NCBI GenBank assembly: GCA_963575645.1
Contig: OY754473.1
Coordinates: forward strand, 1,798,001 to 1,862,000
Length of the DNA: 64,000 nucleotides
Direction: 5' to 3'
Source: Xanthostigma xanthostigma
Taxonomy: Eukaryota; Arthropoda; Insecta; Raphidioptera; Raphidiidae
In this document: piece after piece, positions 11,011 through 21,812 of the stretch
How the letters are laid out: each line of letters begins with the position of its first letter
How positions within the stretch are numbered: position 1 is the stretch's first letter
Position numbers and translations under genes: made by a program
Notes under the pieces: model-generated
Seen by the model: only the letters and a program-made list of their open reading frames with translations
Database searches by the model: none
Told to the model about the DNA's origin: nothing

Positions 11011-11181
11011 GGGCTTTGAGAAGATGTTTCGTGTGTCGTTCTCGAGGCGACCTAGGCAGTTGCAAGGACCCGTTCACGTTCAACGAAACGCAAGTGGTCG
11101 ACGAGAAGGGCGTCGAGGCGCAGCCCTGTGCGTCGGGTTGGTGCGGGAAGATCGTCGAAAGCGAAAACAAACTGCATAACG
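11011..11181 (+). CDS. Ly6/uPAR-type protein, exon 2 (first half of three-finger domain)
   Basis: The acceptor is GTAACTGCAG and the donor CATAACG/GTACGT. The frame gives GALRRCFVCRSRG, then SCKDPF and QPCASGWCGK: five cysteines in the order CxxC, C, C, C expected for the first loops of the Ly6 fold. Both exon joins are phase 1. GC content rises clearly over the exon compared with the intron on each side. Confidence 0.85.
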
Positions 11182-11250
11182 GTACGTAAAATAAATTAGA
11201 TCAGAGGGCGTGAGCCGAGTCTCAGCAACACCGCAACCTTGCTAGATCTA

Positions 11251-11336
11251 TTGTAGTTTTTCAACAGACTGTACAAGCGCAAGCCCGCATTCGCATCTAA
11301 CTTCCGAGCCTTTTAGATTCGTAGTGCGTATTATAC
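11251..11336 (+). repeat. Family X MITE, 3' fragment (X0)
   Basis: Matches the last ~85 bases of the X family (TTTTTCAACAGACTGTACAA, CGCATCTAACTTCCGAGCC, then GCGTATTATAC). It lies in intron 2 of the Ly6-type gene. Confidence 0.75.
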
Positions 11337-11502
11337 TTGCTGGCGTGTGTGCACTCTATCTTATTTTTTTCAAATTTATTCTGGCAATTTACTCTACCAA
11401 GCTCATTTGCTTAAGTTCTTAAGACGTATATACACACACTTTCTTTTTTACCGGACAAATGTCGTCTCACTCTCGGCAAATGGCTGCTGCGTTTGTGATA
11501 TA

Positions 11503-11850
11503 CAGTATGTAAACGCGTAAGGTGCACATAGGGAAATTAGCATTGGGAAAAAATACTTGGATCAGAGTTAGCCATGAGTGACCCAATGTCTTTAGGTTCA
11601 ACACGAATAGGCGGAGATATTTGGTCTCGCACCATATTTAAGTATTTTTGGGAATTTAATGTCCCATTAATAAAAAAAAGTCCGATTATGTTGTAATCAT
11701 TTGAATATTTTCTTCGGTAGTATACACATTCATTTTGCAAAAGAATATTATCTGTCAAATTGAAAAACAAGATTTCAAGGCTCATTCTGATCCAGTCGTT
11801 TTTTCCAATGTTAATTTCCCTATATGTGCACCTTACGTGTTTACATACTG
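11503..11850 (-). repeat. Family U MITE (U1)
   Basis: Inverted ends of about 60 bases (CAGTATGTAAACGCGTAAGG and its complement), flanked by TA on both sides, which suggests a Tc1/mariner origin. The second copy at 57198-57771 is in the opposite orientation. Confidence 0.75.
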
Positions 11851-12246
11851 TATATTCACTTAAAAAAACAAAAAGAGAAAAAGGAAAATGACAAAAATCG
11901 TAGGAAAATTTGGGCAAGAAAATGGATTCAGCGTAGATCTAGTTTAGATAATGAGAATAATACATGAGAAGCTGCTCTTCAATCAACATAAATTTTTAAG
12001 CATTAACCTGTGATTGCTAAAAAAGTTACTTTTGTGGATTATATTATCAAATAAAAATAAATCTAGAACCTTGCCTATCTACTTTCTTTGTCTATTCAAG
12101 GTCATAAGGACTCGGAAATAATTTTGAGCTGTTTTCTTTAATCGTAATCGACATAGAAACAAAACGCAGTTCCTACGTGCGGAAAACGCCTTGCGGTGTT
12201 GATAATTTAGATGAGTTGTGTTACAGTTAGTAATTATTATAATATA

Positions 12247-12443
12247 TTACAGAGTATGTTTGCTACAATTGTTAAGAAACGCCCATTGTTACAACGCTAT
12301 CAACATAGAAAAATTAGTTTATTTTTTTTAACAAACAATGTCACCGTCGGGATACGAACCCCGAATCTTTCCCCTTCGCGGCAGACTGAATTACATTACA
12401 CTACAGTGACACAACTATCAAACCATCATTCTAATATTTATAG
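12247..12443 (-). repeat. tRNA-related SINE-like repeat (copy 1)
   Basis: Shared with 42508-42708 in opposite orientation. It contains a tRNA-like block (12340-12410, minus strand) with B-box GGGTTCGTATCCC and a near-perfect acceptor stem, joined to AACAATTGTAGCAAAC and AATGATAGTTTGATAG flanks. Confidence 0.55.
12340..12410 (-). tRNA. tRNA-like sequence inside a SINE-like repeat (not a functional tRNA)
   Basis: On the minus strand GTCACTG at the 5' end pairs over seven bases with CGGTGAC at the 3' end, and a T-arm TCGGG/CCCGA surrounds GTTCGTAT. The anticodon loop lacks the usual U33, so an amino acid cannot be assigned. Best read as a tRNA-derived promoter region of a short retroposon. Confidence 0.4.
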
Positions 12444-12573
12444 CATTGGTAACTGCTTTTTTCACATCATGCGAGAGCCAATTATATTAGTTAACGCTAG
12501 ATGTGAACCATCACAGTAGTGAGAGCTATGAGTGAATCAAAGGTGAAATTGATGTTTTGCTGCACTTTTGCAG

Positions 12574-12773
12574 AATACGGAATGGCGACAGAGCGAATGT
12601 GTCTTCAGCGAGGTCCGTCAGACGACGAGGAAAGGTGTGCCGATACGGTTTGGAACCACAAAAAGGTGTACATGTGTTTCTGCAACGGCGACTTGTGCAA
12701 TTCGGCAACGTTTTCGACGACAACGCCGGCACTAATGTGTCTGTCTTTGTTTTTGATTGCGCTCAACAAATAG
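12574..12773 (+). CDS. Ly6/uPAR-type protein, exon 3 (second half of domain and GPI signal)
   Basis: The acceptor is CTGCACTTTTGCAG. The frame reads EYGMATERMCLQRG, then ERCADTVW and the family's terminal signature MCFCNGDLCNSA, giving the last five cysteines and the conserved final CN. A short Ser/Thr linker (TFSTTTP) leads to the hydrophobic tail LMCLSLFLIAL before TAG, as in GPI-anchored members. Cleavage would fall near the Ser/Ala after CN. Total length of 146 aa is normal for insect Ly6 proteins. Confidence 0.85.
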
Positions 12774-12784
12774 TAAACATCAGA

Positions 12785-12853
12785 ATAGGGTAGACCGCAA
12801 GGACGTAAATGAGGGGGTAATTACCCTGTCAGTTTTGTATCCGGTCTACCCTA
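12785..12853. repeat. Short inverted-repeat element just after the Ly6 stop codon
   Basis: AGGGTAGACCG (12787-12797) is inverted as CGGTCTACCCT (12843-12853), with unpaired sequence between. It lies in the probable 3' UTR and could be a miniature transposon or a transcript hairpin. Confidence 0.4.
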
Positions 12854-13578
12854 ATCGTACTTAAGATGTTCTAAATTTAACAGTGGAGGCTTGACCCAGA
12901 CCAGATAGACTGATATTTTTAATTTTTAAATGTCATTTACACTTTTGGGTTCGGTGGAGTTAAAAATTTGTCACACTTAAAATACGAAAATTAAATTTTA
13001 AGAAAAAACAGTGCAATCGCGCCTTAATGCAGGTAGCGCCTTGTGGTTTGTAAATTAACCTCACTAGTATTTTATAAAAACTGTATATTTATATTTTTTA
13101 TGATGAAAAATTTCTTTTCAAAAAAAATATTTTTTTTTTTATTTTGAATCCCTCTACTTGACGCTCCGATTGTTATCTTTTGTGCATCTCTTAGTATAGC
13201 ATAAATTCAAAATTTAAGGAGTGACTCAGGCACTTATACTTATCAGTGTATATTATAAGCGGCATAGTTTTTATGCATGGGACGGGCATGCTTTACGTTT
13301 TTTCATTGCTTTGTCGCTACATAAACCGAACCGTACTATAATGATGACTAACTTCTTAAATTTTGGTACATTACTCAGTTGGCCGATCCTCCAGGGCGGC
13401 CCCCTCCTAATCCCGAGCCTCCCAACGAATATTTAAAAGTCTTCAAGGAAAAATAACAATGAAATATATATTTTATTATTTATTGTCACTATACAAGATA
13501 AATAAATTACGATATTTTTAATTAAATTACTAATATGTATAAATATATAAATAAAATAGAAATATCCGAGCGTTTATA

Positions 13579-14345
13579 CAGGCTGTCCCATTAAGAATGG
13601 GACATAGAACAACCGCAGATTCTCCAATTCAAAATAAAACGATTAAGCGAAATATGCTTAGATAAAATGTTACTCGATCTACCAGTGGCGTACGGCAGGA
13701 GTAAGTAATGCTTGTACCCCTTCTAAATGTTACGCCGCTGTCTAAATTTTAATTTTGACTATAATTTTAATTTTTTTGATATTTTCTAAGTCAATAATGT
13801 ACACTTGTTAGTTTGTTGTAAAGTCATTGGTTTTCGAGATATTCGCAGTTAAAGATAGATAGACATGTACTTTTTATTTGTATTATTATTAATAATATTC
13901 ATTTTTACAATTTTGTCTTAAAAAAACTGCGAATATCTTGAAAACCAATGACTTTACAACAAACTAACAAGTGTACATTATTGACTTAGAAAATATCAAA
14001 AAAATTAAAATTATAGTCAAAATTAAAATTTAGATAGCGGCGTAACATTTAGAAGGGGTACAAGCATAACTTACTCCTGCCGTACGCCACTGGTAGAGCG
14101 TACTGAACTATTTTTTTTATTGTTAGGTGCATTTTATGATATTTAACAAGTGTGCCGATTTGAGTAAAATTATACGGTGTATTAAAAAAATTATGGACAT
14201 TAATAATTTTTCAGTTTTCAACTTCACCACCCCGTATTTCGGAAACGAATAACATTTTTTATCTAAGCATATTTCGCTTAATCGTTTTATTTTGAATTGG
14301 AGAATCTGCGGTTGTTCTATGTCCCATTCTTAATGGGACACCCTG
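13579..14345. repeat. Family V foldback element (V1)
   Basis: Ends CAGGCTGTCCCATTAAGAA and TTCTTAATGGGACACCCTG are flanked by TA. Arms of ~95 bp surround a second inverted pair (CAGTGGCGTACGGCAGGAG at 13683 and its complement ending 14092), making a nearly palindromic element with its axis near 13890. V2 at 38674-39157 is another deletion derivative. No transposase. Confidence 0.75.
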
Positions 14346-14377
14346 TATATTATATATACAGCAGATCCGGAGACGAA

Positions 14378-14580
14378 TCAATGTTGGCGCCTGTAGAAAG
14401 GCGACTCCGGTCGGAGCGAACTGAGCCGGTTGCCTTCCAAGCCGTTGAGGCGCCGCTCTTCCTGATGACGCAAGAGAGCGTCAACGTGCGGATAGTCATC
14501 GTAAAACAGTTCTTTTCTGAACAGATAACGAACGGCTCTTTCAGCGTCCTTCCCTGTCAACAAGTACGGGTCTGGATAAT
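14378..14580 (-). CDS. Secreted protein of unknown function, last coding exon
   Basis: The acceptor is CATTTCTTTTACAG (minus strand); two bases complete the split Asp codon from the exon at 15961-16306, then 66 residues run to TGA (14378-14380). The sequence begins YPDPYLLTGKDAERAVRYLF, continues FYDDYPHVDALLRHQEERR and ends PESPFYRRQH. It is charged, rich in Arg and acidic residues and has no cysteine. The joined protein is about 182 aa after an initiator Met encoded upstream. No domain is recognised. GC content is much higher than in the flanks, supporting a real exon. Confidence 0.75.
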
Positions 14581-14730
14581 CTGTAAAAGAAATGTTAAGC
14601 ACTTAATAAAGTTCTTACTATAAAATAAATAAAACACTTAAACTTGAATTATAAAAAAATCGCGATATACTAATATATAGCCTGAAAAAAATTGGTCGAC
14701 AATTTTATTTATTTTAAGGAAAACTAATAC

Positions 14731-14800
14731 AGTAGGGCCTCGTTAATCCGGAGAGGCAAAAACAAGACACTTTCCGGATTATCAAGGCGTCCGGATTATA
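14731..14800. repeat. pogo/Tigger-type terminal repeat fragment
   Basis: CAGTAGGGCCTCGTTAATCC followed by a second TCCGGATTATC block is the terminal signature of pogo-superfamily transposons, as also seen at 30309. A shorter piece (CAGTAGGGCCTCTGTTAA) is at 38484. Only one end is recognisable. Confidence 0.55.
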
Positions 14801-14950
14801 GTATGCTATATTTAATGGTAAAAAAACACATGTTTAACCTTAGTTTCTTTAATCAATTTTTAACCGACGAAAAACAAAAACGGAGGAGGTTCTCAATTCG
14901 ACGCGTATATTTTTTTTTTTTTATTTTTTTTTTTTTTTTTTTTTTATTTA

Positions 14951-15280
14951 TGTATGACCACGCATAACTTTTTACAGAGTAGTCCGATTTTGATAATTAT
15001 TTTTTTGTTTGAAAGGGTATACCCCGAAGTTGGTCCCATATAAATTTGGTAAAAAAATTCCAACCCTAAGGGTAGGAAAACGGGGGATGATTGATTGTTC
15101 ACTCACTGATTGTAATGTATGATCACACATAACTTTTTACAGAGTGGTCCAATTTTGATAATTATTTTTTTATTGGATAGGATATACTTCGAGGCTCGTC
15201 TCATATAAATTTGGAAAAAAAACTCCTACCCTAAGGGTGGGAAAATAGGGGTGATTTATAGTTCACTCTCAGATTTTCAT
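14951..15280. repeat. Two tandem ~165-bp repeats after a poly-T tract
   Basis: TGTATGACCACGCATAACTT at 14951 recurs as TGTATGATCACACATAACTT at 15116, with matching ACAGAGT(A/G)GTCC and CCTAAGGGT(A/G)GG blocks. The copies follow a T-run (14913-14945) preceded by GGAGGAGGTTCTCAATTCGA. Intron of the secreted-protein gene. Confidence 0.65.
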
Positions 15281-15344
15281 GCTGAGTTGTGTATTACAAT
15301 TATAAATTATATAGCCACAAAAAATTATAAAATAAAAACTTTTT

Positions 15345-15820
15345 AATAAAAAAATTAAACCGCCGAAAAACTGAAAAGCAAAAAATAATAAATCTTTTTA
15401 TTTAACTGAGTTCTATCTAAGTAGTTGAACGTATGTGACAGTCTAGTATATCTAAGTAATTTTGAGTCGGCGTCAACAATCTTTCGCCGGAAATCTCTGA
15501 GCGTTTACGAAGTTAATGTCAGCGACAGAGCAACCCGAACGGGCACATTGAGGGCATACGTCTTTGCGAGTGGTCGTGTGGAGATCGCATGTTTGGAATG
15601 TTAATGTTTATCGCTGGAGATTTCACGTATCATTGTTAATTTGATTTGGTTATTTCTTTTAGTGATCTTTGTACATTGATGGTTTGACGCCGACTCAAAA
15701 TTACTTAGATATACTAGACTGTCACATACGTTCAACTACTTAGATAGAACTCAGTTAAATAAAAAGATTTATTATTTTTTGCTTTTCAGTTTTTCGGCGG
15801 TTTAATTTTTTTATTAAAAA
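15345..15820. repeat. Long perfect-arm palindrome, ~130-bp arms
   Basis: The left arm (TTAAACCGCCGAAAAACTGA ... TTTTGAGTCGGCGTCAA) is inverted at 15685-15818 with almost no mismatches around a ~210-base unique core (15476-15684). It looks like a young foldback DNA transposon. It sits in the intron of the secreted-protein gene, so the pre-mRNA could form a long hairpin. Confidence 0.75.
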
Positions 15821-15960
15821 GTTTTTATTAAATTAAAGCATAAAGACCAAAATGTACATGTTTAAAATTACAACCATGTAAGCAAAACAGTAAGTTAAAA
15901 TAAAACATTAGTTAATTCTTCTTGAAAAAAACAAAAGACTGACGAAAAAAGCGCTCTTAC

Positions 15961-16306
15961 CCAATCCATTGGAGAAATCCGGCGTGACGTGTCCTCGAAG
16001 ATCATCTTCCGGAGGTAGGAATACGCCGACCGGCCACATTCTTTCCGGATCTTCGATAGCCCTGCCGAAACCTTCGATCGGGAACGTAAAGCGATGGACA
16101 CCGGCGCCGGCCGGCGCAACCGTCGGTCGTATTCTCCGCGTCGTGATGTGCCGCGAGCGATAAGTACCGTGATCGATGAACGTTTCCTGCAACTGCGTCA
16201 CGTATCCGCTGTCGTCGACGCCGGCGTCACCCGACGGACGATGATAGTTGTACGCCTGTGAGGTCGTGAAGCATGAAGACGCCAACGTCAAAAGCAGCAA
16301 CAGCTT
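15961..16306 (-). CDS. Secreted protein of unknown function, signal-peptide exon
   Basis: On the minus strand the exon opens after TTGGTCATTTCACAG and closes at GGATTGG/GTAAGAG. It starts in frame with KLLLLLTLASSCFTTSQA, a signal peptide lacking only its Met; the frame upstream runs into a TGA without an ATG, so the initiator lies in an earlier exon I could not locate. The mature chain begins YNYHRPSGDAG and continues through TRRIRPTVAPAGAGVHRF, FPIEGFGRAIEDPERMWPVG and DDLRGHVTPDFSNGL. There is no cysteine and no known domain; one RR site could allow processing, but that is speculative. It joins the 14378-14580 exon in phase 1. Confidence 0.75.
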
Positions 16307-16399
16307 CTGTGAAATGACCAAAAATGGTCAACATTCATAAAAAAATTGTAAAAATTCACCCAAAATATGTCAAAATTCACCCTTGGTAATAATAATCTT

Positions 16400-16585
16400 C
16401 AATATTCAAATCTTTGATTAACGTCCAATTAGAACTCTTCAATAAATAAAATTATCGACCAATTTTTCAGACAAATATATTAAAAAAATATAAAAATTAA
16501 ACGTTAATTAATGTATTAATTTTTATATTTTTTGTTAATAGGTATGTTTGTCTGAAAAATTGGTCGATATTTTTATTTATTGAAT
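16400..16585. repeat. Family G repeat (Penelope-flank-like), short copy
   Basis: TTGATTAACGTCCAATTAGA, TATCGACCAATTTTTCAGAC and its complement near 16552-16572 make an inverted pair. The same blocks occur at 21540-21812, 24976-25402 and 48340-48560. Confidence 0.6.
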
Positions 16586-16604
16586 AATCATTAATACAAA
16601 CTAT

Positions 16605-17161
16605 TTTGACGTGATAACGTCTTATAAATTGATGAATCACCAATCTTATAAATTGATAAAACACCGGCTGCATGCACGAAAAAGTGTAACGTTCGTAACG
16701 TTCCGCCTGACCCTGTGCGTGCTTTTCTCGAAAACGGCCCTAACGATTTGGATGAAATTTACTGAAAAGGGATTTTGGGGGGCAAAAAATCGTTTTAGCT
16801 AGGTCTCATCTCTCGAAAAAATCGTTTTCTTACAAATTTTATCATTATAAAAATCAATTTTTTGACGTATGAAAATACTTAAATATTGTAAGTAGGTTTT
16901 GGAATTTTATATAAACAGTGAAACAATTGTTTTATAAATAGTATGACAGTTAATCTTTGAGACTTAAATAAATACGAAAGAAAGAAAGTTTTTATAGGTG
17001 GTGAGTAATTTAATAAATAAAATTAACCTAAATTTGAAGCGAAAGATGCAATATCATAGATTCGAATTATTATAATTATTATATAAATTTAGGTTATGTA
17101 TTACGGAATACGTTATCACGTAAAACTATCGTCCGTAAACCGACTTTACAGACAACCAATT
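16605..17161 (+). repeat. Family A repeat, full-length (A2)
   Basis: About 557 bp from TTTGACGTGATAACGTCTTA to CGACTTTACAGACAACCAAT. The conserved core includes CGAAAACGGCCCTAACGATT and GGGATTTTGGGGGGCAAAAA. The other nearly full copy is 62464-63030 in the opposite orientation. The inverted ACGTGATAACGT ends suggest a DNA transposon; no ORF. Confidence 0.75.
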
Positions 17162-17592
17162 TTTTTATTATACGATGTGTTCAAGTTTTAAAAAATGTTG
17201 TGCTCTTAACTTCTGGGGTCCCAGGGCTTTAGTCCTATTAGTCCCTATATATATAGACGTGCCCCTGCGAACAAGTTAACGGAGAGAAGCTAATTTTTTC
17301 GAGAAGCTAATATTTAGAAATAGAATTCTCGAAACGCTGACATTCTAAACTCCACCCGGGCGAAGTAATCTAGCCAACTTATAAACTGTTAAATTTCACA
17401 TATTATGTTGTGAAATTTAACATTTGATTTATAACATGCAATGATCAGAAGATTTACCGTTGAATATTATGATACAGTAAACTCTCGATTATCTGAGAAT
17501 AAGTAAAAATCCTTTCTATAAATATAATAATAATAATTTAGAATTGATATCGTCAATGATAATAAAAGAATAGTAGGTTGGGAACTTAAAAT

Positions 17593-18505
17593 TTCTGACA
17601 CTTCGAATATGTTCGACATATTCGAGGTGTCAGACATTTTAAATGGTTCATGTTATTTGTCAGAGAACATTATTTTAGCGTTTTGGTTGAAGTTTTTAAG
17701 TTATCCAATTAAAAAACCAAACAGTATCTATAAATTTTTACATCTCGTCAAAACGACATCTTTCGGATAATTTAGAGGGAAAACGCCCCAAAATCAAGAA
17801 AAGTCATAGAGGAAATAGCATAGATATATATGTATATATTAATAGATAGCGGATGCCTATCCTTGAGCATTGTGCGGAATGGTTCCAATTAGAAGCCATA
17901 TGGAAGCCATTTTGTACGTGGAAAACGCCGTAAAAAGCGCGCGGGATTCAAAAAGATTAAATATTCTATAATATGATGGGAAAAACAATAAAACTCGCAG
18001 TAAACAGTGACATTTCGCTCCAAAACCTATTTTTATATTGAAACGTTTCAAAAATTACAAAACTGAGCATAAATATAATATAAAAGCTTAGGACATTTTA
18101 CATTGTCAGATTGGCATCAATGCTTGTCAACCTTGATGCCAAATTGACAATGTAAAATGTTCTAAGCTTTTACATTATATTTATGCTCAATTTTGTAATT
18201 TTTGAAACGTTTCAGTATAAAAATAGGTTTTGAAGCGAAATATCACTGTTTACTGTGAGTTTTATCGTTTTTCTCAATAAAATCATATAAAATAATTAAT
18301 ATTTTTGAATCTCGCGCGCTTTTTACGGCGTTTTCCTTGTACAAAATGGCTTCTAAAAGGTACAGGAAGTGCTAGCGTATCCGCAATCTATTAAATATAT
18401 ATATCTATGGGAAATAGGTGTCAGACTAGGCCTAATGAAGCCATATACAAAGTTTGGGGAGAGTAAGTGTCAGTAAAATTTTTGCCGACGGGCACTCTGA
18501 CTATT
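17593..18505. repeat. Family Y element (Y2), split by Z1
   Basis: CGAATATGTTCGAC...GAGGTGTCAGACATTTTAAA at the left and GGGCACTCTGAC at the right match Y1. The left terminal arm is missing. Z1 (17819-18409) interrupts it with an 8-bp duplication of Y sequence. Confidence 0.75.
17819..18409. repeat. Family Z foldback hAT-like element (Z1)
   Basis: Ends CATAGATATATATG and ATATATATATCTATG with nearly complete internal self-complementarity (arms pair through AAATGGCTTC and TTTTACGGCGTTTTCC, axis near 18115). It is flanked by a perfect duplication GGAAATAG (17811-17818 and 18410-18417). No ORF. Confidence 0.85.
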
Positions 18506-18931
18506 ACTAGAATTTACCGGTCGATTAAATTTAACCGCGATGCATTATTTCCGGACCACATAAGCGGAAGTATACCGTACTAAGTCAAACACAAGTTAGA
18601 TGACATTAAGATCGATCAGCTAGCCCCGATAACCTACACTTTTTTTGTGTCTAAAAAAGTAACAGCATTTGCATTTCAATGATGAATTTCGCGGTTGCAA
18701 AAATAGATATTTTAATGTGTGCAATTATTGACGGCGGGTCTAAAAATACAAGATATCAACTAAATAGGGTCAGCTTCAATATAAAGTGATTCTCATAACT
18801 TTTAAGAATCACACATAAATAAATGAAAATATTTATATTTCTAAACTTTATAAAGAAAGTAATATATTTCATTGTTAATTTAGATATGGTAGATTGCAGA
18901 CGCTCGATAGGTTAGGTTCAGTGGCGTAAAT

Positions 18932-19323
18932 CATAGATATATATATATATATATATATTAATAGATAGCGGATGCCTATCCTTGAGCATTGTGCGGAATG
19001 GTTTCAATTTTTTACATTGTCAATTTGGCATCAAGGTTGACAAGCATTGATGCCAATCTGACAATGTAAAATGTTCTAAGCTTTTATATTATATTTATGC
19101 TCAATTTTGTAATTTTTTAAACGTTTCAGTATAAAAATAGGTTTTGGAGCGAAATATCACTGTTTACTGTGAGTTTTGTTGTTTTTCTCAATAAAATCAT
19201 ATTATAAAATAATTAATATTTTTGAATCTCGCGCGTTTTTACGGCGTTTTCCACGTACAAAATGGCTTCTAAAAGGTACAGGAGGCGCTAGTGTATCCGC
19301 AATCTATTAAATATCTATCTATG
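18932..19323. repeat. Family Z foldback hAT-like element (Z2), one arm shortened
   Basis: Same CATAGAT...ATCTATG ends, with perfect duplication GCGTAAAT (18924-18931 and 19324-19331). The duplicated target is part of a CAGTGGCGTAAAT-type MITE, so Z2 is the younger insertion. Confidence 0.85.
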
Positions 19324-19337
19324 GCGTAAATAGCACC

Positions 19338-19818
19338 CAGTGCCGGATTAATCATTAGGTAGAGTAGGCAACTGCCTAGGGGCCCCGCATCGTCTAGGTG
19401 ACCGTACACGCACCAAGAAAAAAAAATTTCATTGAACGAAAATTTTATTTGAAAATTTGTATGAAATTTCTCAACAACAATATTATTTTCTTTCGTTGTT
19501 TATTGTAATTTATTGCATTTAACAAGATAAAATTTAAAATAACTACGTCACGTCTCATTTCTCTTTCCTGACCCATCAAAAAACCTGGATCATCATCTAT
19601 AACCTATTCATTACGACCATTTCAATAAAGCTAACGAGTCAGGTAAGGCGATGCTGCAGCATCTAGTCAAAGTAATCATGTTGTTACAATATCACATAAG
19701 ACATTGAAGTAACAGGATGCCTGGAGCCGATCATCTGGAAGTTACTCACATCCCTTCATCAACTAGAAAAGACCTGATTGCATTGCCTAGGGACCCGGAC
19801 AGGGTTAATCCGGCCCTG
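19338..19818. repeat. hAT-type MITE, CAGTGCCGG family, intact ends
   Basis: Begins CAGTGCCGGATTAATC and ends GTTAATCCGGCCCTG; flanked by perfect ATAGCACC (19330-19337 and 19819-19826). It is nested in the same CAGTGGCGTAA-type repeat as Z2. Confidence 0.8.
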
Positions 19819-19976
19819 ATAGCACCCTCGCAAGCCATAGGCGCAGCAATAGTGGGAGGGGCCCACTCTAGAATGACGTTTACCCATGTAGTCCACGTGA
19901 TAAGATAGTCTTTTATGATTGGTTCAGGGAATCAAGCACAAAAAAACATTCCCGCACAGCCAACGCGACTGCCAAT

Positions 19977-20290
19977 TATAGTACGCGCCACGGATCTAAA
20001 AGGTTCTGAAGTAAGTCACAAACAGCGTCGCAAAGGCACATTTTAGAGCCGTTGATACTCCCACCACCTCCCAGCTACCTGTACGGAACGTGCGCTCGTC
20101 GATGATTGGCCGTGATCGCTCGTTGCCTTTGTCGCTTTCCTGCTTTAAAGTACAGTCGAGTACGATATTGTCAAGTTGTTATGTTAGTTTTGTTGAGTTG
20201 CGAGTTTGTAGTATTTCAACAGACTGTACAAGCGCAAGCCTGCATTCGCATCTAACTTCCGAGCCTTTTAGAATCGTGGCGCGTACTATA
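19977..20290 (+). repeat. Family X MITE (X1)
   Basis: About 39-bp inverted ends: GTACGCGCCACGGATCTAAA at the left, and CGCATCTAACTTCCGAGCC leading to GCGCGTACTATA at the right. The interior (CCACCTCCCAGCTACCTG, GATTGGCCGTGATCGCTCG, AACAGACTGTACAAGCGC) is shared by all X copies. Confidence 0.8.
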
Positions 20291-20559
20291 CGCGAACCAG
20301 TAGCAAAAGCAGCGTCGTGTGCAGCGGTCTTGAAGGTCAAACCAAGTTCAACTACCTATTAATCATCTATGAATATTGAATTACATTCTCACTTCCCAGG
20401 TCTGAATTATAGACGGAGAGCTGGCTATAATAACGTAATTTTATTAATGAAAATATATGACGATTAATTAATATGACATTAATAATTTTGAATATTTGTC
20501 GAATGTAATTATTATATCATGTTTGAATTTTCAGTATGCCCTTATAACTATATAATGTA

Positions 20560-21287
20560 TCTATACTAATATATAAAGCTGAAGCGTTTGTTTATTTGTT
20601 TGTTTGTTTGTTTGAACGCGCTAATCTCAGAAACTACTGGTTCGAATTGAAATTTTTTTTGTTGGATAGTCCATTTATCGAGGAAGGCTATAGGCTATAT
20701 AATATTACACTACGACCAATTGGAGCGGAACATAAATGAAAAATGTTGCAAGATGTCTCAAAATTAGTCCGTCAGACAAATATTATCAGGTGAAATACTG
20801 CAATATTAGCGCGCTTAGAGTACAAGCCCGGATAACTCAATCGGTAGAGTGCAAGACTCTTAATGCCAGGGTCTAGGGTTCAAGCCCCACGTCGGCGAAT
20901 ATATATATTTTTTTTATTTACTACATAGCTTTCTTCTAAGGCTTACATTTCAATTTTTTAAAAATTTTTTACGACTAATTAAAATTAAATAAATCTAATT
21001 AATAGATCATTTAAAAACTATTACAACTATAGGCACCTATATAAAAATAATTTTCACACAGTGTTTTCAATTAAATATTTATTATATTAAAAGAATTTTA
21101 TTACGTAAAAAAAGTATAAATACTGCTTTTTAACGACAAAAACTTTTGAACGGTATCGCCGATCATTATGAAGTTTGGACACAACATTCATCTCGGTAAA
21201 CTAAGATGAATGGGCGTACTCATGTCCTTTCCTTTCCTTTCCCCATTCGTTCTTTTGCACCCGGATGAAACCGGGCGGGGCCGCTAG
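20560..21287 (+). mobile_element. Non-autonomous Helitron with tRNA-Lys-like insert (H2)
   Basis: Begins TCTATACTAATATATAAAG after an A and ends at hairpin CCCGGATGAAACCGGG, a GC-rich spacer and CTAG before a T: the 5'-TC, hairpin, CTRR and A/T target of Helitrons. It includes TTTG repeats (20590-20612) and the CGTTCAAAAGTTTTTGTCG-type block. No Rep/helicase. Confidence 0.85.
20826..20898 (+). tRNA. tRNA-Lys(CTT)-like sequence carried in Helitron H2 (pseudo-tRNA)
   Basis: GCCCGGATAACTCAATCGGT, anticodon loop CTCTTAA and T-loop GGTTCAAGCC follow the lysine tRNA layout. The acceptor stem no longer pairs at its outer positions (5' GCCCGGA against 3' GTCGGCG). A T-tract follows about 15 bases downstream. 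Confidence 0.6.
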
Positions 21288-21539
21288 TAATATATAATCT
21301 AGTTTTTAATTACAGAATAAGTATAGAAATTGCCAGAAGTGCATTGATTTTTCGCAACATTAGCGCCTTCTGGCGGTTCTTTATCTTCCGCCTAGCCTTC
21401 TGGCAATTTTTTCCCTACTTACTTGTACTATCTCCTATTATTCTGCAAATTTTCAGCTTTGCACCGAGTGTCCCCTACCCCTCCGTAGCCAGCTCTTAGC
21501 CCATTAAGGTGTACTAATTTTTTGAACAATCGTATTTCT

Positions 21540-21812
21540 AATCTTTGATTAACGTCGGATTAACTCTTCAATAAATAAAATTATCGACCAATTTTTCAGA
21601 CAATATTATTATTTTTTCAATATTTCAATATCAAAAAAATCTTTCACGAATTACATTAAAAATAAATAGAAACTAAATATTAATTATTTTTTTATATTTT
21701 TAGATCCGTTCTGAAGAAGATCCAAATCCGGATCGAAACGTTAATGTATTAATTGTATTTTTTGTTAATATATTGTCTAAAAAATTGGTCGATAATTTTA
21801 TTTATTGAATCG
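21540..21812. repeat. Family G repeat with hammerhead-like core
   Basis: AATCTTTGATTAACGTCGG and ATCGACCAATTTTTCAGAC lead to an inverted ATTGGTCGATAATTTT end. Between them lies CTGAAGAAGATCC...GGATCGAAACGTTAATGTA (21711-21753), a CTGANGA / stem / GAAA arrangement. Resembles Penelope-type flanks. Confidence 0.6.

Noticed and set aside
11537..11917. 126-codon minus-strand frame
   Set aside because: It falls across the family U MITE and its flank; the same sequence in U2 is not open.
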